The notes beneath the pieces were generated by a model. The model worked only from the letters and a program-made list of their open reading frames with translations, did not search any database and was not told the origin of the DNA. 64,000 nucleotides of DNA from Phylloscopus collybita (Eukaryota; Chordata; Aves; Passeriformes; Phylloscopidae), in contig JAJNNQ010000018.1 of the NCBI GenBank assembly GCA_027886175.1, positions 19,077,001-19,141,000 on the forward strand, in the 5' to 3' direction. The first letter of the stretch is position 1. Every line of letters begins with the position of its first letter. The translations under genes and the position numbers were made by a program. Positions 9,861 to 22,261 of this stretch are shown in pieces.

Positions 9861-12800
9861 CACAACCCTGCTGTATTATATGACAGGAATTAAAGAAATG
9901 GAATTTACAGCAACTGCAATAATTCTGAAAAATATGGTTTCTGCAGTTTTGACCTATCTTGATGGACTGAAGGAAAGATGAGGAAAACTGCAATCTTAAT
10001 AAATCTCCTGCAGCTAAAGATTTAAAACTCACACTGTTTCAAATTAGTGAAGACAGCAATATTTATTTGTTGTTGAATTCTAGGCAGCATGACATTTCAG
10101 CAGGAAACATTTTATAAGAATTCAACGTATGACCACAGAGGTTGTAAACAAGTACTTTAGCCTCATGTAAATAAAAAAATATGCCACATGCATATTGAGC
10201 AAAAAGACAAATAGAATTTATTGCCATTTCTGTCTTTGATCTTTCCAGAATCAGAAAATTACACGTGAATTACAAGGAAAGGAAGCCTAGGAAGGACAGG
10301 AAATAAAGACAACACACTCATTGTTGTCCCTGCATGCTTAGGGACAATTGAACAACATTACAGTCTGTCAGATCCAGTGTTTTCAAGCAGGTTGTCTCCG
10401 TAAAATAACAACTACGAAGATGCAGATCCACGTGATATCTTGTTTGTTTGCTTGATTGCTTGTTTTCCTCTTCAAAGGAAAGCTGGATGGCTGTCTAGCA
10501 GAAAAAAATAGAGAGTAATGCTCATCAGCAGAGGAAGCAGTTACAAATAATATATCTACAACAAAGGATCCAAGCCCATCACAGCTTTTGCCATTAGATT
10601 TGTTTATTCCAAAACCCAGACTTAACCTATTCTGAAGCTGATTTACAAATCCAATATATTTTCAGTCTGCTTTCCCCCATTTCCTGCTGTTTAGTTGCAC
10701 ATTGGAGCTAATCTGTGCTTTCAAAAGTGGTTAAATGATTGACCCAAATAATTATCAGCCTATCTCAGTACTACCAGTTGTTTCAGTTGTGTTTGAAATT
10801 ACTTTGAAAAGTGCAGCTCTCAAGTCTACTCAGGAGACTGTAACTTTTTTTCTCCATATTGAGTAGGTTGTGTACTTAAATAAGATGCCTTGGTTGCCAG
10901 TGTCATATTTATATAGATGCAATCTCTGAGAAAGTGAGAGGAATAAATCTTATAATTATTTACATCACCCCAGTGTTGTAATGGATTTGAAAAATTGAAT
11001 GAGAATTTGATGGAAAAAAAGAATTAGTAGGGTCATCAAGAATTTCCAGAGTTGTAGGAGAGGCACTTATGGATAGGTGAACAGCAGCAGTGTCTACCTT
11101 TTCTTGACTACAAAGTAACAGGAAGCATGCAGACACCTTTACATGTGGAACTATATAATTTAAGTATTTTGGAATTAGAATAGGAATCCTGAACAAAGAA
11201 GGTGAATGAGTGTTAGAAAATATTATTGCCTTTAAATCTGTATGATCTGGTAATTTAGTGACAATCCAGGAAGATATTTGCAGTCACTTATAATTGTATT
11301 AACTGGTGTTGTTGAGCAAGTTAAAATGGGGTAAATGTGGCTTGTATGAACAAGAACTGATAGAAGTTTTCCGAAGCAACAATTTTTTGAAGAAAAATAA
11401 TCACAGGAATATACCAAAAGCTTAACACTTTTGGCAATATTTATAATGATCTAAAAAAAAAAACATTTCAACAGTTTCTTTTTGATTACACAAAGCACAT
11501 TTCTTTTCATGCAAACATTCTTTTGATATAATAAAAGGTGCAATAATGACAAAAAAACCCTTTCCAATAGGCTGAAAATAATAAAAAAACTAACCCTAAA
11601 AAATTATGATTTCATATTGTGAAACATTTCTGCAGAAAGCTATGTTATGCTCTTTTGGAAGAAAAAGAGCAAGAAAACAAATGTTTGTAAGCCTCAAAAA
11701 ATACAAAACCAGCTCAGACCTGTCTTGGAAATGAATTAATAGTACAGGTTATTGTCCTTTGAATGACACATGCACCAAGTTTGGTGTGCTGGCCATCTTC
11801 CAAAAAAGGGTAATTACATTCTGCTTACCTGTTATTCTCCTGCTGTTTTTCTTGTAAGATGTGTTTTTTGTTATATTTTGTTCCAAAATATTGTTAATGA
11901 TGCTGTCTTCACAGTGATGTTTTTTTTTTCTTTGTTCTTAACCATTAAAAAATATACTTTTGGTGGAATGCATGTCAAAAAAACAGTAAGTGATAAGTTA
12001 TGATCCCTAAAATGTATTAATTCTATAGCATCATATCTGTCTCTTTTGAGCCTTCAGCAATATGAAATAAACTTTGTAAAAATCTCCACAGCTGCTGTCA
12101 TGCAAGATAACTCCTCATTCAATAGAACACCCAAGAGCAAAAATGAAATCTAGAGAATTTTTTAACTGATGCAGATAGTGTAAATTATGATTAAAGACTG
12201 AATTGTATAATTACCTATCACAACAGATTTAATTCCTGTGTAAGCTTTCTTCACTAAGATCTCAAGAATTTGAAATATCAATGGTATTATGTAATTATAT
12301 AAACAAATAAAAAATTCACTGCCTCTATTGATTACTTCTGCCACCTACTCCTGATCAGTATCCATTAGCAAAATTCAAATATATGGGAGTAAACTTTTAC
12401 ATATATTATCTCTTTTCAAAGTTTGGAATTCTATTATTAGAATAGTTACCTATAATACTAATTCAAAATACTCTTTCAGTGTTAAAATTCTAGGTCCAGA
12501 CAGATTCCATGTACATGTACCTTCATGTCCAGGGTTTCCTCCCAAATTTGCCCTAAACCAGGATACTTCATCACTAGAAATTCTGTTGGACTGGTTTCCA
12601 TCTTCCAGGCAAGGCTTTCAAAGCTTGTATGTCCAAGTATCTTTTCTGGTATGCTTAAATACTTGTTCTGGAAGACTCAGGAATTTTGTGCCATTCTGGT
12701 ACATTGCAGCAATTTAGATCTCAGCTATTCATATAATCCCACTTTTGAAATTCTGATAAATAAGGGAGTTATACTTTAATGCTAAGCTTCAGAATTTAAG

Positions 12801-15544
12801 CATAATCATGGATTATTCCTTGTTAAACACACATTAAACATATCCTGGACATTGGGAATTACCATATAAATATGTATAAATAAATACACAGGCTGTTCTC
12901 TGGACAATGATCATGAATCCTTCCACAGAAAATAATAATAAGTGGCAGTTTAATTTTAAGAATAGAAAACTTGAACAATGCTCTTGCCCTTGCCTTCCTT
13001 TCCTCTTCTCTTCCCTCACCTCCCCTCTCCTCCTCTCCCCTGTATCAGCAGCTATGGCTGTCAGAGCATACTAAATGAGATATCAATTATAAAGGCAGAA
13101 ACGCAACCACTGTTTTCAAAGAATGTGAAATCAAAAATGTTTACATGATTCCTAATTTTTGACATATGCCCTCAGGGAAGGTGTATCCTCTTCCAGCAGA
13201 GTTTTTGAAACTAGGATTTAATTTTGATACTATCGTCTGTTTAGAGCAACATGTTCGCCAAATCTTTGGCATGCCTGGCTTTCATATGATAATTCATATT
13301 GCCATATGTTTAAGAGATTTGTTTCTCACTTAACTACTTTAACTTGCTGAAACAATCAGCATGACTCAAAGCCAAATTCAATAGCTTGATGAAAAGAACA
13401 CTCAAGAAACAACTGTCCATCACTTTTGCATACTGTGACAAAATGGTTTTCATTTTACTGCAGTAATTTTGAGCAGTTGTTGTGTGTTCACAGCATTCTG
13501 TTTCAAACTTCCTTTTGAGAATACAGCTGAGTAAATTTCAATGAAATATCCATTGTAGTTATACAGAAATTACTCACTAATTCATGGGCGTGATAAAAAA
13601 ACCTGAAGTTGCTATGGACCAAAATACTAATTTAGTACTTTGAATTACATATACAAACAAATTAGAAATAGAATAATACTTGTCCCAAATCACAATATTA
13701 TGCAACCTATATTTGTGTCATAAATGAAAACCTGGTGTCAAAATGTTCTGCTGAAAAAAAAACCTAACCAGGAGGTGCTCACCAAAACAAATGAAGCTTT
13801 CTTATGTTTCCGCTTAAGTATTGGTTCAAATGTAAGCAGTGAAAAGAAAAGATAGATTATCTGTTGGACATGATTTACATACACTAAGGCTGACATTTTG
13901 TGCCTTCATTAGGAGAACTTATGTTTTAGTCTTTGCATGCATGACACTAAATTATTGAATCGGTATAATAACTGCAGTAAGCCATAAATGATCTTCACTT
14001 GCTGATACATCTTAACAAAATGAAAACTTATTATTCTCTCTAAGAGATACCTTCCTTTCTTATCCTGTTCCAACACAAATTGTGAGAAGGGGAGGCAATA
14101 AATATAACTAGTAAATATATTTGTATTAATCCTATAATCCTACATAAATGTTTAAATTAAAATTGTCAATATTATAAAGTCTGAATATTGCTAATCAGCT
14201 GTGCTCATAAAACTCTATTTAGTGTTTCCTACCCATCTGCCTGGATGTAAAATTATGTTGTTTATTTATTAGCTTCACAAAAGACTATGCTATGTCATAT
14301 CTTTCTTTTTATAACATTTTATCAATATCTTTGTTTGCACATGCAAATTTCTTCTTGTGCAAGAAAAAATGGTGATATTCTCAGCTAACTATCTTCTCAC
14401 AAAAGCACACATATTATAGATTCAGTATTAAGACCAACATAGAAATGCCAGAAAATTCTCAAGAGAGAAATCAATAACTAAGAATTGTGTAAATTTTCTG
14501 GTAAAAATAAACTAAAAGATATATTTTATAGAATCTATTACTTAACTATAAAAAAAGTTTTTAAAATATTTCAGTAATTAGGCTTGACTTTCTATAGATA
14601 TATTTTAGCAAGGAGGTAAACTTACCTCCTTGTACGTTAGTATCCTTGTAGCTATCAAGTAGGCATAAAAATAAAATGGCATCTGCTATAATATTTTATA
14701 TTGGTGCTATATTTTATTATTTCTATAGAAACCAGGTAGATGTGGTTATATAGCATATATGCATATATCATTTTAAATACAACTGTTTAGTATGTGCTTT
14801 GCTTTGCTTATTTGGTGCACTTTCAAAATGGAATATTGGAGCCCACAAGAAGCACACAGGGAACTAATTAATATAAGAGCAGATCACAGTCAATTTACTG
14901 AGTAAGACTGATCAAACCATAATTACTTTTAAATGTTAGGTGCTATCAAGAGTTACAGTCACATAAGACTTCAGGAAAGGAGGTACGGGTGAAATGTGAC
15001 AGGTCCTAATATTAACATCAAAGTTGCCATGTCTTAGAAATAACATGAATGTTACTTAAGGAAATTATAATACCTTTGCAGGAAAGGCAATATAATTATC
15101 CCACATTTTCCTAGCTCAGTTTTTTCACATCTTCCACTAAAGCTGCCAGTGCTGAACGCTTTGACAAACCTTGAACTGTGTGAGCAACCTTGCAGCCCTG
15201 CGATATGCTGTTGCCATTGCTAGCAACAGGTCACAGTGCTAGTAGCTTTCTTTTAGTTGGTTTAGCTTTAATAGTAGTTTCTCTAATTGACCAGTTGTCT
15301 GTACCTGTTTTAATTCTGCTTATCTTTGTATGATACAGCTAGAATTTTGCACAACAGTAAAAAGCAGATCGTCCAGGCAGAATGGGATGTTCCCACCTTT
15401 TCTTTTCCACTGGCAATAAATCATAACCACCTGGCTGTGGAAAGACTCACTCAAGTAGACCCCACTGTTTTTTCAGTGTTGTATACTTATTAATACCTTT
15501 ATCTGTAAGGATCTAACTTCCTGTAAAACCAGAGTTTGGCCCTG
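9861..15544. other. unique AT-rich non-coding DNA
   Basis: About 5.7 kb holds no recognisable gene or interspersed repeat. A pyrimidine-rich tract lies at 12980-13041, and a 24-bp near-perfect palindrome at 14609-14632. Confidence 0.5.
14609..14632. repeat. 24-bp palindrome with 11-bp arms
   Basis: CAAGGAGGTAA is followed after two bases (AC) by its exact complement. No neighbouring feature explains it. Confidence 0.8.
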
Positions 15545-15550
15545 GAACAC

Positions 15551-15849
15551 TGTAGCCCTGTTCTTTTCAACCTTCTGATGTTTGCATTTTTGTAATGGAG
15601 TTTCTCACGGATTTTCACATAAACAATCTATTGTTATTGTAACTGTTCTTTTATGTTTACATTCTTCTCATAAGGAGGAGACTGCTGATGGACTGCTAGT
15701 TTGACCAGTGCGGTTGGAGAGGTGGCAACCTTCATCTTCCAATCCCTGGTCATTTTCCAAATTCTATAAATTGAGGTAAAAGAAAATAAACTCTTTTTCC
15801 CTGACGACTGACTGTGTGTATGTTCCTCATTTCATGTCCACTGACGACA
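15551..15849 (+). mobile_element. short (299-bp) solo LTR
   Basis: It runs from TGTAGCCCTG (15551) to GACGACA (15849). Flanks GAACAC (15545-15550) and GAATAC (15850-15855) match at five of six bases, with the difference a transition, so they fit a 6-bp target-site duplication. TATAAA lies at 15765-15770 and AATAAA at 15785-15790, giving a very short R and plus orientation. The length and compact promoter are LTR-like. No internal retroviral sequence adjoins it. Confidence 0.75.
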
Positions 15850-18172
15850 GAATACCTTTCTGAATCTTAATCCAGAAGGACAAAGGGACTGTTTAAGTGT
15901 GACCCCCTTGCTATGGAGTACACAGGTGAGTCTGGTACCTCCAAAACTCAGGCAGTTCCCAGGAATGTTCGGAATGTTCAGTGACTCAGAAGGAGGGCAA
16001 TGGTAGATGGTACACTCAGCAGGATGTTGCTTAATGCCAGGTGAGGAGCTTGCTCTTTCCAACTGATTACAATGTGTAGCTGAGCACTCACACTTGGTAC
16101 TAAAAATTAACCTGTAATAATTTCTCATCTATATTCAATCAACAAAATTTCAGTTAACTTGAATAATTTCCTAAACATTTATTTTTTTTTCTTTTTTTCA
16201 TCTATATAATTTTGATTAATTGGAGAAATGTGCTTATGGCCTCAACCATCCTGACAAATGTAGGGAAAGCAAAGTGAAGGACAACCAGGAATTCAACACA
16301 TCCAAAGACAATCAAATAACAATCACTCCCTTTTGCCTAAAAGCAGAATATTTTTTTGAAAAACACTTGATATATTTTGTACGGATATTGGCTTAAAGGA
16401 ATTCAAGTAAGACAGAAAAAGACTAATTTGAGAATCTTCGTGGGGGTTTGGAGTGAGTTAGATTCTTGGAAGCATTTTAGCCGAGCTAATTCAAGCTCAG
16501 TTCTGTTGATGCTGAAGTGCCCCTCAGCAAGTTCAGAGAATTTCCCAGGAAAACTTAATGCATGAATCCACTCCAGATCAAAGTGCCTGTGTCTTTACTG
16601 ACAGCAGGTCAAAGAGCCTTTTGGAGTTCTAATTCCCTAATCCACCTGCAGCTTTATATATATCAATGCTTTAAAAACATTGCCTTGGTTTCCTGTAAAG
16701 AAAACAAAGTCAGTCAACAGGAGAAGAAGATGTATAGAAAGTCAGAATTATTTGGATACGAGGTATATTTCTTACACACATTTCTCCCCATTTATTTCTT
16801 AATTTCAAGTCTTCCACAGATAAAAGTCAATCCAATGTAGAATTATTCCACTGTTATATGAGATAAAGTCCAATCCCTTTTCCTGAGAAATCATGATCAA
16901 AGAAATAAAGATTATTGTAAGACCAGGTTTAGTTTTTTAGCTGTGTATGAGATTGGACCTTGAAAAAAAAGTAATAAAGCAGTGGGGATATGACTGAAAT
17001 AGAAGAGATTTTAAATCCTGACTACATTGTGTCCTGTGGAGCTCAGGCTATATTAAAATTCCATGGACTAAGTTTTGCTGTGATGCCTCCATGGAAGTTT
17101 GGGAACACCATAACTAGAAAAGTGAGTGCAGGAACCAGGGAAGTGGTGGAGATTTTATTAAGGGAGAGTTCATTTCTATATCTTTGTCTTTAATATTTAA
17201 ATTACTTCTTCCATTTGATTCATCTTTCCTTTCAACTACACCTCAACTTAGCAAAATTGTTGTGTCTGGGTTTACCTAAGGACTAACACTGAAACTAAGA
17301 CATCATCTTGAGGAGTTTGATTTTTGTCTTTAGCTAACAGCTTGCTTACTGTAAAGAATAAAGAAATGAGCACTGCCTTTAGCTCACCCCCAAGTTCCTG
17401 GATATGCTAAAAGTCATGCTCCAAACCTGTCTTCCTTTCAGTCTAATATCTTGTGTCTAATATCAGTCTAATGTTCAATATCTAACGTCTAATATTAAGA
17501 AAGGTACTATCAGAGTTTTGGACTGGCTAAATATTTTGGGACACTTTGGGTGCTTGAGTTGTGACTTTGAGCAAAGTCTATAATGCCAGTTTTTGATGTT
17601 CTCGTATCTCTAATTTCAGTGGCATAAAATTCCAGTGCAACTTTTGAAGAGGAAGGCACTAATGGAATCATGTGTGCTTTACAGGGTACAAAAACATCTT
17701 CATCAGCTATTTTTTTTTTAATATGGTTGGTTTTTTCATTTTCTTCCAACATCTTTCTCACATCAAATCATATAGAACTTTTGTACTACAATATATATTT
17801 AATGTAATAGTAAAGATACATTCATTCAAATCTGTCAGCTAGAATCTCATTGCCAGGTCCCAGTAGCAGAATTTGTCCCATTCTTTTTATGTAAAAAACT
17901 GAGTTTTAGTTTTAACTTGAGTGGCATTACCTTGGTATTTGCCACAAGAATACAGCAGTAACACAATCTGGATAGTCAGTATAGTTAAGTGTAAAAATAA
18001 CCATGAAAATATTGCTTCTATGTATGTAGTACAAGAATTTCCTGTTGATGTGTTTGAATATATCTTTGTCAAGCAAATGTGCCAATATCACAGGAGCTGC
18101 TGAGAAGACATTTTAACTATTTCATATTAAATATCATTGACGTAACTTCTGTCTTGGACACAGATGTATCCA

Positions 18173-18206
18173 TTAATTGGTATTAATTGTTAATTGGTAT
18201 TAATTA
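18173..18206 (+). repeat. 17-bp tandem duplication
   Basis: TTAATTGGTATTAATTG at 18173-18189 is followed directly by a copy differing only in the last base (18190-18206). Confidence 0.85.
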
Positions 18207-18592
18207 CACATGACATTGACAGATTTGTTTTTTCTTGAGGATGTAGACTTGATATTTTTCCTCCTTTTGCTACACCCCAAAATCATAATGTGAATTCTTA
18301 GGTGCAATGGTTGATGCTTGTTGTCCACCACTCAACACATTGCATAGATGCACATTTTACGGCAAAGGCCATTATTTCATCTTAGCCACCAAGATATTTT
18401 TAAGCATCATTGTTTTGTTACAAAGGGTTTTTGTATCTGTGGAGAGTTTTTGCACCTTACTCCATCCTAATTTTCTTATTCTGCTTGTTATTTTTATGGC
18501 CTTAAACTTTCACTCAGTCTTTGCAGAGTCCAAAGTGCAGTTTCTCTAATACAGTTTGGAGTAGGAGTGCCTGGTAAGTCATTGACTGATTT

Positions 18593-18610
18593 AAAAAAAA
18601 AAAAAAAAAA
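18593..18610 (+). repeat. A18 homopolymer
   Basis: Eighteen consecutive A residues. No retroposon body was recognised upstream. Confidence 0.85.
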
Positions 18611-18645
18611 TTCAAATGTCTGAAAGGGTGCAGTCACTCCACAAA

Positions 18646-18744
18646 CATATATTTTACTGTTTACCATCTGATAAAAAAGTTAACAGTAAAATATATGATA
18701 TATATTACATATATTTTACAGTTAACCTTTTTATCAGATGGGTA
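18646..18744. repeat. compound inverted repeat able to form two alternative hairpins
   Basis: A 16-bp word at 18646-18661 is perfectly complementary to 18682-18697. A wider arm, 18661-18697, is nearly complementary to 18708-18744 with only a few mismatches. The segment at 18682-18697 can thus pair with either side, giving two mutually exclusive stem-loops. This could be a relic of template switching, a small MITE, or an RNA hairpin; nothing seen decides between these. Confidence 0.8.
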
Positions 18745-18749
18745 GCAAA

Positions 18750-20276
18750 AAATAAATAAAAACCCTAAAGGAGTAGAAAGAAATAAAATGTAAAGCTCTG
18801 AGTCTGATGAAATATGATAAAATGATTTTAATCAAGGACATGGTCTGATTGCTGGTTGAACAACTATCAAGAGGTAGATAAATTGCTGTGTGGCATTCTC
18901 AGTTTTGTAAATTGGAGCACACTTTTTTACCTACCAGGCCCCAAAAGTGTCCCAGACATCTTGATGGAAAATACAGTGCACAGAAGAAAATTTAAAAGGC
19001 AAGTCTCTAAAATAAATCTGTGAATTCAACGGTAGTGTTTTCATTACAAATACATGAACTGCTTAGTTTATTATAAAAAAAACCAAACAAAAACCCCCAC
19101 AAATAAACAAACAAAAAACCCCACACACAAAAAAAACCCAAAACCACAAAACCCCCCCCACAAAAAACATTAAAAAATGAAAAGCTGACTCTGTAATCTT
19201 TGCATAAAAATATTTTAATTCACAGAGATAAATGTACTTTAAGGCTGAATAAATAAGGAAGTGCTGTTTTAAATAGATAACATTTTAGGTTTGAACGCTG
19301 CAAAGTAATTAAAGGATATAATGCCCCATTATAAAAGATCAATATGCACTTGAGATCAGGGCAGGATTTATTTCTGAAATGATATAGCACACACTGATTT
19401 TTATCACATTTTCAGTATTGATCTGATGTGAACCTTGTTGATTTGACTTCTCAGCTTGTTTGCTGAGGTTTTAAGACTGCCTGTGCCTCCAGAGTGAAAT
19501 TAAAGTCAAGGCTGTTTGCATGTCTACATAAACTGCTGTTAGCAGGTCTCAGTCACAGACTCTTCAGTAAACAAGCTGTGTATTCCTTTGAAATGATCAG
19601 TTCCAGCTCTGTTTTGACAATTTCTTAGAAACTGATTTTCATGAGAAATTCTTTGATGAGAATAGTGAGTGCAAGAAGCACGAAGCTATAGCCTATTGCT
19701 TTCTGTTTGTTCTTTTATGCATGAAGAAACTCTTTACAGTATTCTGATCAGAAAAATGCTGGTGGGGAAATTTTTGCAATGATTCTTAATTAGTCTTAAC
19801 CTGACGTAGTTGATATCAACAATTACTTGAATAAAAATGAATTAGTTAAGGGAATGACAAGAATCATTGCAGCATTGCTTAGTAACAAGACGCCAACAGA
19901 ATGGGACAATCTCATTTTTCTCAGCCTATTAAAAATTGAAACTCCAGAAAGACATCTATATGGCTTTTATTTACACATGGGGCTGAGATATCTTTCTCAT
20001 TTCACCCCATGAAATGTGAGAACAAGTGCTTTGTACAGTGGCTTTTGGCACTTACAGTCATTAGCAGGGTTAGAGGTTGGACCCCAAAAACTGCAATTCT
20101 CAAAGCCACTTCTAAGCTTCCGCAAAACGTTTCAAGCCCACAGGTTTGGGTAGCAGGACTTAACTTTTATTCTAACACCAGGGAAATTTTAAAGCTTTCT
20201 TTTGAGATCTGACTAAGAGAGATTGATCATACTAAATAATATGCATACAACATATAGAAGACAGGCATTGTGTCAC
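18750..20276. other. unique DNA with an A/C-rich low-complexity tract
   Basis: An A/C-only-like tract runs from about 19074 to 19168. The stretch 19230-19640 has no repeats and richer composition, and resembles a conserved non-coding element; that is only an impression. Confidence 0.45.
19074..19168 (+). repeat. A/C-rich low-complexity tract
   Basis: Roughly 95 bases almost free of G and T on the plus strand, with runs of A and up to nine C. Confidence 0.8.
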
Positions 20277-20717
20277 TTATTTGGCTAAGGTTCTGTATGC
20301 AAATTTGTTATATGAAAGAAGAGTAGAAGAGAACATATTTTTCTCTTCTCCCCATGTACCTGGCATTTCAAAGGTTATATGGCAATTTGAAAGACCTGGG
20401 TTTAAGTATGACTTTTGTATTTGCGATCTCCTGATCATCATTGCCATGAGGTTAAGCTGCTTTGAAATGTCATCCACCATTCTTCTAAAGGGCTCTGGAT
20501 CCACTGGGTCAAACTCCCTGGCTTGAGTGCTGATTGTAGCTGCAGATTTGAAACAATAAACTAAAATGTATTCACACCCCTCAGAGGAAATGAGGTGTGC
20601 GTGGGAGGCAAGAAGTATGAGTAAACTCTCACAGGCATGGTGACTCTTCTGCCTCTTTGACACGAAACAAAAGCTTCCTAACAAGTGGCTGGAAGTGAGA
20701 ATGCTCCTCCCCAACAA
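20277..20717 (-). other. longest open reading frame (146 codons), function unknown
   Basis: This is the longest uninterrupted frame in the window, on the minus strand from ATG at 20717 to the stop at 20277. Residues 68-110 are polar and mixed (an acidic-proline stretch then a basic one) and look more protein-like than the rest. There is no signal peptide, membrane segment or domain that I recognise. A plus-strand frame of 81 codons overlaps it antisense, which weakens the coding case. It lies beside a possible tRNA-derived SINE (20728-20790) in locally GC-richer DNA. A decayed repeat is the likelier explanation. Confidence 0.2.
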
Positions 20718-20727
20718 GTGCCCTCAG

Positions 20728-20880
20728 CCTGCTGGTTAGGACACTCATGTGGGAGGGTGAGATGTGGGGTTTGGTGCCCGGGACTTTCACGTCCTATAGG
20801 AGGTCTCTGATGCCCCAGTGTGAAATGACAGGCTCACAGTAACAGACCCTCCTCCAGCTATCTCCTATAAAAAGCAGTGA
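20728..20880 (+). mobile_element. possible old tRNA-derived SINE
   Basis: A-box-like TGGTTAGGACACT at about 20733 is followed some 40 bases later by a B-box-like GGTTTGGTGCCC. The spacing matches a tRNA-like pol III promoter. The form (GGTTAG, ACACT, GGGAG, GGTTT) resembles heads of old amniote SINEs. The body downstream is not recognised and there is no clear tail. Confidence 0.3.
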
Positions 20881-21420
20881 CTCATTTTTCCACTTAGATG
20901 TTATACAGCAAGAGGCCCAGTAAACAGAAGTACATCTCAGTAGCACAGAGTTCATAATTTTCACAACTACTGCTTTTCTGGGTTTTTCTGTAGGCTGCTT
21001 CAGGTACTTTCCCACTGAATAAATCATTATATAATTTTGGGCCCTATTCTGAACTTCCTAATTTTTTTTAGACTGAGTAGGAGCCCAAAGTAATTTGGTT
21101 ATTGAGTGTAGGTTTTGTTTGCAGGATCAAAGACCCCAGGACCTTTTTCTACCTGAGGCTGTAGCTCTTACATATTTTTAAAATGTCTGTATTTATTTAT
21201 CCACAAAGGAGTAATGGAAGTTCTTGATTTTGGGGCAAAACCCCAAACAAGACTTTTTAAAGGGAAAACATTTTGTCTTTTTCTACAAAGAATCACTCAC
21301 CTCTTTGATGGTATAGGACCAGTAGTTGTATTTTACATATTATCTGTGGCTGTCTTGTTATATTTACATAAATTCTGCTCTTTAGTCAGTTTCAAATTGG
21401 CAAAAACCCTCTTCCGTATA

Positions 21421-21500
21421 GAATAAAAATAAAAAACAAAAACAAGAAAACAAAAACAAACAAGCAAACAAACAAACAAAAACCAAACCAAAACCGAAAA
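21421..21500 (+). repeat. A-rich (CAAA)n-like tract
   Basis: Interrupted CAAA and CAAAA units with a few G, followed by a C-rich end. Confidence 0.8.
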
Positions 21501-22207
21501 CCCCCAAACCAGCAAAAAAGCGGTTTCAGAGGGTAATGTTTGTTTGCTTTGTAAGTCTCTGCAGCTTAAACTTGCATTTGCCTTGGCTTCCAGGTAGATC
21601 TGATTTTAGCTGGTTGTATTGATTTGCTTATTCTAATGGTAAGATAAAACTTTCCATGAAAGGGTAGCTTTTTAGTTTAGGTAAATCAAAGTAATTCAAT
21701 TGATTTAGTGTTTTGATGAGCTGCACAAACTGAGAAGCTGGCCTAAAGCTGAGCATTTTATTACCTGGAACCTTTTTATTTTTAATCAAAAAATACTTAT
21801 ATTTTGTCTAGATTTCTAATTAGGCAAAACAGCTGACAACCAGTGATGCAAGTGCTGTCTAATCACTATATACTACAGACAGCAAAACAAAAGATTTGTA
21901 ATTTATCCCCATGCCTCTCTTAATCTTAAATCTACAAGATTAAATGCTTAAATGTTGCAGTCTCTTCAGTAGCTTAACATTCAAGAAGCATTTACTCTGT
22001 TAAATTATTTAAGTGGTTTGAGGAGGTTAATGAAAACAAAGAACCTCAAGCTTCCTAAATAGAAACTGGAGGATGATTTTCAAAAGCTAAAAATTATAAG
22101 ATCTTAGATTTTGAGAGGGCAGTGTAAAGATCATTTACCTGAGCTATTTCACAATAAATAAGAAAATAAGTATTATCACCTTGTTTTAATAGTTTTGATT
22201 TGTTTAT

Positions 22208-22261
22208 TAACAAAACAAAACAAAACAAAAACAAAAACAACAACAACAACAACAACAAAAC
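22208..22261 (+). repeat. (CAAAA)n / (CAA)n microsatellite
   Basis: Pentanucleotide CAAAA units pass into about seven CAA units. Confidence 0.9.

Larger units (their letters stand above)
15856..18645. other. unique non-coding DNA
   Basis: No gene recognised. The minus-strand 98-codon frame at 15832-16128 partly overlaps the LTR and has no domain. A 17-bp tandem duplication lies at 18173-18206, and an A18 run at 18593-18610. Confidence 0.5.
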
